Shown: one piece after another, positions 51,837 through 59,443 of the stretch | How positions within the stretch are numbered: position 1 is the stretch's first letter | Layout of the letters: every line of letters starts with the position of its first letter | Assembly (NCBI RefSeq): GCF_023264675.1 | Contig: NZ_JAHFVG010000034.1 | Span: 1 to 59,443 of the forward strand | DNA: 59,443 nt | From: Rhodococcus sp. (in: high G+C Gram-positive bacteria) | Lineage (GTDB): Bacteria > Actinomycetota > Actinomycetes > Mycobacteriales > Mycobacteriaceae | Direction of reading: 5' to 3' | Position numbers and translations under genes: made by a program | The notes under the pieces: model-generated | Told to the model about the DNA's origin: nothing | Seen by the model: only the letters and a program-made list of their open reading frames with translations | Databases searched by the model: none

Positions 51837-53053
51837 CGGCGAAGTTCACCGATGACATCTGCTGTCGGCCAGGCATTCACGCGATATCTGCTCGGGTCGA
51901 GACCGCCGAGCGGCGTGATGCCGGTGATGGCGGCGACATCGTCGAACTGCACGTAGAACGGTTCGGAGTCTTCCTCGCAGAAGGCAACCAGATCGGTGTG
52001 CGGCAGGGAGACATCGATGCCGTCGGTCCAGATGGTGACGGTCCTCGGACCGAACGGAGTCGTCTTCACGCTGACGGTTCCGACGAACGAGTGAATACGG
52101 TCCAGCTCGTATTGCCTGGTCAGCCAGCTCGACTGCGCCGCGTACTCGTGTGCGATATGAACACATCGAGCGCGCGCGGTGCCCGGGTCGTCGGGGTTGA
52201 CGGTGTCGAGGGTGACGACCGATCCGCTCGCGTCGACCGTATAAGCCTGAGGCGAGAGCGCGCGTGATGTGTGAACGTACTGCTGCTCGACCATCCGAAA
52301 GTGCTTGGCGAGCAAGCCCGGATCATCGCTCGGGAGGACGAAGATGGTGTCGACGTCGGGAACGAACGCGACCGGGGGACAACCGAATCGGCCTCGATGG
52401 GACTCCAACCACCCGGGATCGAGCAGCCACGACGTGTAGTACCCGCCTCCGCCGTCGACCAATCGTTGAATGGCACGGCCCTTGGTCGGGTCGGCATGCT
52501 GGGTGATGGTCGCAAGATTGGAACGGGCGGCCGCGAACACGGTGGACGGATCGACGCCCCACTTGTCGATGGTGGACCAGGACACCGCGGTTCGGTGGCC
52601 GGGCATGTCAACCACGACCAACTCGTCGACCAGCGGGAAGACTCTCCGGGAAAGCAGAAGCCCCGACGGCGCTCCGAGCGTGTACGTGGACGGCTCCAGC
52701 ACCGGACGCAGCCTCGGAAGCGCGTCGTTCCACGTTCCCGGCCAGTCGAGCGAGGACATCATCGTCGACACGAAATGTGCGACGTGCGACTCACGTGCCA
52801 GCGCGGATACGTCGGCGGTCTCGTGCAGCAGACTGTCGAGGTGGAGGACCGAGTCGTCGCCGTAGCGCACTGCGAAGGCATTCGGATCGAGCCGCGGCTC
52901 GGCGCCACCTTCGGAACGGACTCGTTCGACGACGAGGCGCGCCAACTGCTCCTTCGGTCCTTCGATTCCCCCCACCCCGGTGATGCTAGGGGACGGAGGC
53001 CGCCACGTCATGCCGCACGCTCGGACTCGCGTCGTGATTCGAGCGTGCGACAC
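51815..53053 (-). CDS. Protein of unknown function
   Basis: I do not recognise this protein. The open frame is 412 aa from 53053. Possible starts are ATG 53011 and GTG 52975 (then 386 aa), neither with a clear ribosome site; the conserved-looking part begins GPKEQLARLVVERVRSEGG. It looks soluble: no signal peptide and no membrane helix, many acidic residues, and a strand-rich C-terminal half (SVKTTPFGPRTVTIWTDGIDVSLPH). Codon use looks like that of its neighbours. It lies between the reductase (convergent) and the siderophore importer (same strand, 8 bp from the binding-protein stop), so it could be read through from that operon. Confidence 0.7.
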   Translation of the reverse strand: MSHARITTRVRACGMTWRPPSPSITGVGGIEGPKEQLARLVVERVRSEGGAEPRLDPNAFAVRYGDDSVLHLDSLLHETADVSALARESHVAHFVSTMMSSLDWPGTWNDALPRLRPVLEPSTYTLGAPSGLLLSRRVFPLVDELVVVDMPGHRTAVSWSTIDKWGVDPSTVFAAARSNLATITQHADPTKGRAIQRLVDGGGGYYTSWLLDPGWLESHRGRFGCPPVAFVPDVDTIFVLPSDDPGLLAKHFRMVEQQYVHTSRALSPQAYTVDASGSVVTLDTVNPDDPGTARARCVHIAHEYAAQSSWLTRQYELDRIHSFVGTVSVKTTPFGPRTVTIWTDGIDVSLPHTDLVAFCEEDSEPFYVQFDDVAAITGITPLGGLDPSRYRVNAWPTADVIGELRRYSISVD

Positions 53054-53060
53054 GCAGCGG

Positions 53061-54050
53061 TTACGCCAGAACCTTGTCCTGCTGGATCCATCCGGCGAGG
53101 TCGGTCATGTAGACCGCTTGGGATGCGTAGTCCATCGGGGCCTGGTTGTACGGGTGAACCTGTCCGGCATTCAGGGCCTTGTTGCCTGCGAGAGTCGGCT
53201 GTTCCTTCAGCGCGTCGAGCTGGTAGCCGTCCTTGGCCAGCAGCACTGTGTCTCCGGTGACCTCGGTGGCGTTCTCCCAGCTGTAGATCCCCCAGTAGTA
53301 GCCGTCCGGGGTCGGCTCGAAGAAGTTCACGCCGAACGTCTTGTACAGCTGAAGGGTTGGCTCGTCGTCGGCCTTGTAGGTGTACAGGCCATCGGCGTCG
53401 GCGTACATGGGCGTCACCACGAGATCACTGCTGGCGGCCGCGGACTTCAGCGTTTCGCCTGCCGTGTCGAACTGCTGCTTGGCGGCGTCGATCTTGCCCT
53501 GGTCCGAACCGAGGGAGGTGGCGAGTTCCGCGATACGGTCGAGCACCTTCCGGCCCTCGCCGCCGACGTAGACGGTGACGATCGGGGCGATCTTCTCCAG
53601 CTGCTCCTGCTGCGCAAGGTCCTTGAGGCCGTAGCGCAGATTGCCCTCGGGGAGAGTTCCGTCCTCGTCCATCGGGTAGATGGTGGCGAGGATGACGTCC
53701 GGCTTGGCGAGGGCGAGCTCGTCGAGGTTGATCTCGCCGTAGGACGTTCCGACCTCGGTGATGCCGGAGGTGTCGAAGTCGGCGAACCGTCCGTCTTCTT
53801 CGAGCGAGAAGAAGCCGTACGACGCGATCGGCGACGCCCCGTATTCCATCAGAGGCGCCAGCAAGTCGTTCTGGCCTGCGATGCGTTCGGGTGCGTGATC
53901 GAGGGTGACGGTCTGGCCGAGGTCGTCGGTGAAGGACCATGCTTCGTCCGAGGACCCGCCGCTGTCACCGGACGAACATCCGGCCAGAACGAGGGCGCTC
54001 GCGGCGAGGAGTGCTGTTGCGACGGCTCTGAGCCGCGGAATTCCGGTCAT
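53061..54050 (-). CDS. Siderophore ABC transporter substrate-binding lipoprotein (FecB/FepB-like)
   Basis: 329 aa. Lipoprotein signal peptide with lipobox LAGC (C25). The mature part has a class III binding-protein fold: FTDDLGQTVTLDHAPERIAGQND, LALAKPDVILAT, and a long central helix. Last gene of the four-gene importer; its start overlaps the ATPase stop by 4 bp. The ligand is probably a ferric siderophore, judged from the family and the iron-box-like site at the operon front; heme cannot be excluded. Confidence 0.9.
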   Translation of the reverse strand: MTGIPRLRAVATALLAASALVLAGCSSGDSGGSSDEAWSFTDDLGQTVTLDHAPERIAGQNDLLAPLMEYGASPIASYGFFSLEEDGRFADFDTSGITEVGTSYGEINLDELALAKPDVILATIYPMDEDGTLPEGNLRYGLKDLAQQEQLEKIAPIVTVYVGGEGRKVLDRIAELATSLGSDQGKIDAAKQQFDTAGETLKSAAASSDLVVTPMYADADGLYTYKADDEPTLQLYKTFGVNFFEPTPDGYYWGIYSWENATEVTGDTVLLAKDGYQLDALKEQPTLAGNKALNAGQVHPYNQAPMDYASQAVYMTDLAGWIQQDKVLA

Positions 54051-54904
54051 GTCGGTGCCTCTTCGTGTTCGTGAACTTGATGGGTGTCGTGAATTACGAC
54101 GGTCGAGGAGAATTCGTCGTCTTCCTCGGGGATTACGAGCGGTGTTCCGGTGACCGGATCCTCGATCACCCGTGCTCGTAAGTCGAACGCCTCGTGCAGA
54201 AGATGCGGCGTCAGAACGTCTTTCGGTGTTCCGTCGGCCAGAATCGATCCGCGATTCGACAGCACCACCAGGCGATCCGAAAACCTGGCGGCGAGTGAGA
54301 TGTCGTGTAGCACGAGGAGAATGGTGTTGCCGCCCTGTCGGTTCAGTCGGCGCAGCAGCCGCAGAACTTCGAGTTGGTGGTTGAGATCGAGGAACGTCGT
54401 CGGCTCGTCGAGTAGCAGGGTGCCTGCTTGCTGTGCGACGACGAGGGCGATCCAGGCGCGTTGACGTTGGCCGCCGGAGAGCGTGAGGACGTCGCGGTCG
54501 GCGACATCCTGCAGGCCGGTGGCCTCGATGGCGGCGTCGGCGATCGCGGCATCCTCAGCCGACCACGGTCTCGCCCAGCTCTGATGCGGGTTTCGGCCGC
54601 GCATGACCAGGTCGAAGACCGTGGTGCCCGACGGTGCCACCGGGTTCTGCGGGAGGATGGCAAGCTGCTTGGCGACGTCGCGGTTGTGCAGTGTGCCGAT
54701 CGGGCGACCGTCCAGAAGCACTTCGCCCGCACTGGGTTTCAATATTCGTCCGAAGGCTTTGAGCAACGTGGACTTGCCGCTGCCGTTCGCTCCGAGAAGT
54801 GTGGTGATGGTGCCGTGTTCGATCTTCAGGTCGAGACCGTCGATGACAGTGCGTTTGTCGTAGGACAGCCGCAGCCCGCGAGCTTCCAGTACCGGGGCGT
54901 TCAC
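54047..54904 (-). CDS. Siderophore ABC transporter ATPase (FecE/FepC-like)
   Basis: 285 aa: Walker A GANGSGKST, Q-loop LAILPQNPV, signature LSGGQRQRAWIALVVAQQ, Walker B LLLDEPTTFLDLNHQ, switch histidine in LVLHDISLA. The C-terminal tail is acidic and His-rich (DEFSSTVVIHDTHQVHEHEE), longer than usual and possibly metal-binding. The gap to the upstream permease is 3 bp; it overlaps the binding-protein gene by 4 bp. Confidence 0.93.
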   Translation of the reverse strand: MNAPVLEARGLRLSYDKRTVIDGLDLKIEHGTITTLLGANGSGKSTLLKAFGRILKPSAGEVLLDGRPIGTLHNRDVAKQLAILPQNPVAPSGTTVFDLVMRGRNPHQSWARPWSAEDAAIADAAIEATGLQDVADRDVLTLSGGQRQRAWIALVVAQQAGTLLLDEPTTFLDLNHQLEVLRLLRRLNRQGGNTILLVLHDISLAARFSDRLVVLSNRGSILADGTPKDVLTPHLLHEAFDLRARVIEDPVTGTPLVIPEEDDEFSSTVVIHDTHQVHEHEEAPT

Positions 54905-54907
54905 GAT

Positions 54908-55999
54908 CTAGGTCAGCTCCTTACGGTGACGGACGAGAAGCCAGATCAGGTAGGGCGCGCCCACGACAACGGTGATGATGCCGACGGGTACCTCCCATGG
55001 AAACAGCGTGCGCGCGGCAATGTCGGCGGCGAGAACCAGCGCCGAGCCGACCAGCCCCGAGAGCGCCAGCGGCGGCCTGTTGGTCTTGGCGAGTCGAACG
55101 GCGATCTGCGGCACCACGAACGCCACGAATCCGACGGGTCCGGCTGCGGCCACTGCCGCCGAGGTGAAGGCGACGGCGAGCGCGATGACGATCAGCCGGT
55201 GGAACTGCAATCGAAGTCCGACGCCGCGAGCCACGTCGTCCCCGAGTTGCCCGACGGCCAGGGACGCCGACGATGCAAGAGCGAGCGGCGTCGCGATCGC
55301 CACGACCGTCAGCAGCGGTGTCACGCTTGCCCACGACACCGCCGACAGGCTTCCGACAAGCCACTGCGACGCTGCGGCTGCCTGCGCTATCTGAGCCCTG
55401 ACCAGCAGATAGCTGGTGAGAGCGTCGAGTGTTGCGCCCACTCCGATGCCGACGAGGATGATCCGGTAACTGGAGATTCCGCCGCGCCAACCGAGCCCGT
55501 AGACGATCACCGCGGCCACAACCGCCCCGACAGCGGCACACGCCGGAAGGCCGAGGGTGAGCAGACCGTTGCCGACGGCGTAGCTGCCGCCGCCGAGCAC
55601 GATGGCGCCGACAGCGCCGACGGACGCCCCCGAGGTGACTCCCAGAATGTCCGGTGTTGCAAGGGGATTGCGTGCAAATGTTTGCGTGAGAGCCCCGGCG
55701 ATACCGAGGGCGAAGCCGACGAGGATGCCGGTGAGGGACCGGGGTAGGCGTAGTTCGACCACGACGAAGCGCTCGGCCGAATCGCCGAGACCTGCGAGGG
55801 CACGGACCACGGCTGCCGGACCGAGTCCGCCGCCGCCGACGGTGATGCCGAGTACGAGCAGGGCGAGCACGACCAGCAGGGCCGCAACCGTCGCGACGAG
55901 TGCTCGCGGTTTCCAACTGACCCCGATGGGGCCGACGCGGACGCCTGCCGCCCAGGGCTTGGTCGTGCCGAGTGTGGTGGTGTCCGTCGGCGCGGTCAC
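54908..55999 (-). CDS. Siderophore ABC transporter permease 2 (FecD/FepG-like)
   Basis: 363 aa from GTG 55999, overlapping the stop of the first permease gene. FecCD-family signature segments are RLPRSLTGILVGFALGIAGAL, FARNPLATPDILGVTSGAS and GPVGFVAFVVPQIA, with about ten membrane helices after a 30-residue cytoplasmic tail. A longer frame to 56458 lies within the first permease gene and is rejected. Confidence 0.92.
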   Translation of the reverse strand: MTAPTDTTTLGTTKPWAAGVRVGPIGVSWKPRALVATVAALLVVLALLVLGITVGGGGLGPAAVVRALAGLGDSAERFVVVELRLPRSLTGILVGFALGIAGALTQTFARNPLATPDILGVTSGASVGAVGAIVLGGGSYAVGNGLLTLGLPACAAVGAVVAAVIVYGLGWRGGISSYRIILVGIGVGATLDALTSYLLVRAQIAQAAAASQWLVGSLSAVSWASVTPLLTVVAIATPLALASSASLAVGQLGDDVARGVGLRLQFHRLIVIALAVAFTSAAVAAAGPVGFVAFVVPQIAVRLAKTNRPPLALSGLVGSALVLAADIAARTLFPWEVPVGIITVVVGAPYLIWLLVRHRKELT

Positions 56000-57033
56000 A
56001 GTGTCACCAGCGATCGGCGACGGGCGATCATGACGAACACCGGGCCGCCGATCACTGCCAGCACGATGCCGACCTCGACTTCGGCAAACCCACCGATCAG
56101 GCGTCCGACGACGTCGGCGCCGAGGATCAGGATCGCGCCGAGCAACGCGCACGCAGGCAGAACCATGCGATGGCCTGCGCCGACGAATGCGCGAGCAGCG
56201 TGGGGGACCGTCAGTCCGACGAAGCCGATAGGCCCGGCGGCCGCTGTCGCCGCTGCAGTGAGGAGTGTGATGGCGCCGAGCCCGATGATTCGGGACCAGA
56301 GGATGTTTTCGCCGAGGCCTTTCGCCATCTCGGTGCCGAGCGCCAGATTGTCGAGGGCCCGCGTGTTGGCGGCGGCCAGTACGAATCCGACGATCGCGAA
56401 CGGGAGGACGGCGAAGGCGATGTCGATCTGGCGGCCCGTCAGCGATCCGACGACCCACAACCGGTACGCCTCGAGCGAGCTGCGGTCGGTCAGCACGATG
56501 AACGAGGTGAACGCGATCAGTAAAGCCGACACCGCGGAGCCTGCCAGTGCGAGAGGCACCGGGCTCGCCGTGCCGCTACCGGCGACGGTGATCGTGAAGA
56601 CGGCGATCGTGGCGGCGAAGGCGCCGACCAGTGAGAACCAGATGTACGTGCTCGGGCTTGTCACACCGAACGCGGAGACGCCGACGACCACGAGAAAACC
56701 TGCTCCCGCCGAGACGCCGAACAGGCCCGGATCGGCGAGAGGGTTCCTGGTGTGGCCCTGCATCAGTGCGCCGGCGACTCCGAGGCACGCACCGACGAGG
56801 ATTCCGATCACCGTGCGCGGCACCCGGGAACCCCAGACGACGACGCCCTGCGTGGTGTCGCCGCCGTGGATCAATCCATCGAACACGGCATCGATGCCGA
56901 TCCGGTTGCTGCCGAACACCATGCTGGCGATGCACGCGATCAGCAGAACCAGCGCCAGTACGAGCAGAACGCTCGAACCGCGCAAAGTCAGGCTGGGGCG
57001 TGTGGACGTTGGCACCGGGCGACTATAGGCCAT
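55996..57033 (-). CDS. Siderophore ABC transporter permease 1 (FecC/FepD-like)
   Basis: 345 aa, first gene of the importer. Signature segments are SRVPRTVIGILVGACLGVAGAL, HTRNPLADPGLFGVSAGAG and GPIGFVGLTVPHAAR, with about ten membrane helices. The ATG at 57033 has no ribosome site and lies inside an iron-box-like palindrome, so the mRNA may be leaderless; a GTG at 57015 is an alternative start. It forms the heterodimeric channel with the second permease. Confidence 0.91.
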   Translation of the reverse strand: MAYSRPVPTSTRPSLTLRGSSVLLVLALVLLIACIASMVFGSNRIGIDAVFDGLIHGGDTTQGVVVWGSRVPRTVIGILVGACLGVAGALMQGHTRNPLADPGLFGVSAGAGFLVVVGVSAFGVTSPSTYIWFSLVGAFAATIAVFTITVAGSGTASPVPLALAGSAVSALLIAFTSFIVLTDRSSLEAYRLWVVGSLTGRQIDIAFAVLPFAIVGFVLAAANTRALDNLALGTEMAKGLGENILWSRIIGLGAITLLTAAATAAAGPIGFVGLTVPHAARAFVGAGHRMVLPACALLGAILILGADVVGRLIGGFAEVEVGIVLAVIGGPVFVMIARRRSLVTL

Positions 57034-57043
57034 CCTTGCCTAA
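57025..57043 (-). promoter_or_regulatory. Iron-box-like (DtxR/IdeR) site at the importer start
   Basis: Minus strand TTAGGCAAGGATGGCCTAT matches 14 of 19 positions of TWAGGTWAGSCTWACCTWA, with good half-sites at both ends. It covers the ATG of the first permease gene and the region where a leaderless start would lie. Fe-loaded DtxR/IdeR binding would shut off siderophore uptake. Confidence 0.55.
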
Positions 57044-57097
57044 CTAGCTTCTGGCAGACCCTCATTTCGATCAAAGTTTCAATGAAGTTGCGCGCGG

Positions 57098-57838
57098 TCA
57101 GACGGCCGACGAGGTCAGGAAGCTGCTGATTGCCACGTCGACGATCGCCGGTTGTCGTTCCATCAACCCATGCCCGACGCCTGGGACGATGCACAGCTCG
57201 CCGCGCGGGATCGACGTCGCGATCAGGCGACTGTGCTCGGCGCGAATCGAGTCGCGGTCACCGGCCATGACCAGTGTCGGCACGGAGATCGTCGATAGTT
57301 CGGCCGGGGTGATGTCGGGTTCGGTCGTCCACAGTCGCATGAGCTTCTGCATGACGACGTCTCCATGTTTCGGGCCGTCGGGGGACAGGGCGTCGTAATG
57401 CTCGCGGGCGATGTCCGGTCCGGGTGGCCTCGCGATCTTCCAGTTGTCGCTGTCGTCTCCGACGAAGCCCGACGGATGCAAGTTGCCGCTGATCGAGATC
57501 AGTGAACGAATCCGCTCGGGGTGCTTCATTGCAAGGAGCAGTCCGATGATTGCGCCGTCACTGAACCCGATGATGTGCGGATCTTTCAGGCCGACGGCGT
57601 CCATGTAGGCGAGGGTGTCGGCGAGACCTGCGGCGTAGGTGAACGGATCTTCGGAATCGGGAGTGCGCCCATGCCCGGTCCGCTCCGGAGCGTGAACGCG
57701 GTACCGCGGCGACAGCGAATTCATCTGCGGGCGCATTATTTCGATCGAATAGAACCCGCCGTGCAGCAACAGCACCGGATCGCCGGTGCCCTGAATCTCG
57801 TGATAGATCTCGGCGCCGTCGACGCGCACAGTGGGCAT
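57098..57838 (-). CDS. Alpha/beta hydrolase
   Basis: 246 aa from MPTVRVDGAEIYHEIQGTG (57838); an open frame to 57946 adds an Arg-rich stretch and is unlikely. Motifs are LLLHGGFYS (oxyanion hole), GFSDGAIIG (nucleophile Ser), D in VMAGDRDSI and H in VPGVGHGLM. It precedes the siderophore importer on the same strand by 64 bp. Whether it hydrolyses a siderophore or is unrelated cannot be told. Confidence 0.85.
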   Translation of the reverse strand: MPTVRVDGAEIYHEIQGTGDPVLLLHGGFYSIEIMRPQMNSLSPRYRVHAPERTGHGRTPDSEDPFTYAAGLADTLAYMDAVGLKDPHIIGFSDGAIIGLLLAMKHPERIRSLISISGNLHPSGFVGDDSDNWKIARPPGPDIAREHYDALSPDGPKHGDVVMQKLMRLWTTEPDITPAELSTISVPTLVMAGDRDSIRAEHSRLIATSIPRGELCIVPGVGHGLMERQPAIVDVAISSFLTSSAV

Positions 57839-58030
57839 GGGGAGCGAGGATAGCTGCTGGTTCACCTCTGGCCTACATCTTCTCACCCTCACCCTGACCC
57901 TTGCCGAGTTCGAGGTTGTGTCCCGTTTCGTGCCGGTGTGGTGCACAACTTCGATGTCGGCAGGGTGGGCGTGGGTTCGATCTGCAGTCGGGCATGACTG
58001 TGCCGCTTACAGTTTCGGGTTCTGTGGGTT

Positions 58031-59443
<1,413 letters not shown>

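Noticed and set aside
45579..53053. Defence-island or biosynthetic-cluster candidate
   Set aside because: Genes are ordinary metabolic and regulator pairs; no nuclease, toxin-antitoxin, NRPS or PKS signature was found.
56000..56458. Extended N-terminus of the second siderophore permease
   Set aside because: Lies within the first permease gene; the GTGA overlap at 55999 gives a normal FecD length.

Overview
The window is GC-rich actinobacterial chromosome. The best fit is a member of the Mycobacteriales, probably Rhodococcus or a close relative. The evidence is the fhaA-fhaB-pstP-rodA-pbpA-pknA block next to a tRNA-Leu gene, which in mycobacteria and rhodococci lies near the replication origin. 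A LysX of mycobacterial type, a DesA3-like desaturase, F420/PPOX-type flavoproteins, a cutinase-family protein and a 13E12-type DUF222/HNH gene agree with this. No prophage, insertion sequence, CRISPR array or recognisable defence island is visible.

Layout. 1-7637 (minus): cell-wall growth and Ser/Thr phosphorylation operon (FhaA, FhaB, PstP, RodA, PbpA, partial PknA). 7803-7885: tRNA-Leu(CAG). 8556-14589 (plus): glutamate synthase gltBD behind a ~670-bp non-coding region. 14835-22456: secreted cutinase-like protein, efflux pumps (DHA2 MFS, YhgE/Pip-like protein, YnfM-like MFS), LysR regulator, histidine phosphatase, small flavoprotein. 22540-29771 (minus): lysX, a DUF998-like membrane protein, an alpha/beta hydrolase and fabH in one apparent operon, preceded by a fatty-acid desaturase. 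29904-39118: an MDR oxidoreductase with a divergent TetR, GNAT, PPOX, a PAS-PAS-GGDEF-EAL protein, a small secreted protein, a NarL-type two-component pair and a LacI regulator. 39165-45565: a LacI-linked MFS pump, a fused anthranilate synthase (TrpE-TrpG) with a tryptophan attenuator, and divergently a B12-type ABC transporter (btuFCD) behind a cobalamin riboswitch. 45579-53053: short-chain dehydrogenase/TetR pair, lysine 6-aminotransferase and its partner aldehyde dehydrogenase (lysine to 2-aminoadipate), TetR/reductase pair and an unrecognised protein. 53061-57033 (minus): four-gene siderophore ABC importer with an iron-box-like site over its first start codon. 57098-59443: hydrolase and a DUF222/HNH gene cut by the window edge.

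The most informative non-coding element is the 42383-42700 region. Two RNA-based nutrient switches lie back to back in about 320 bp: a 15-codon trp leader with three consecutive Trp codons followed by a terminator, and a cobalamin aptamer. Divergent regulator/target pairs carry clear palindromes that act as candidate operators. Two TetR loci each have two operators exactly 31 bp apart. Several genes (trpL, lat, the 39165 MFS gene, fecC) appear to be leaderless, with a -10-like hexamer about 7-8 nt before the start codon. I did not find a convincing wholly new multi-gene system. The best leads are regulatory.
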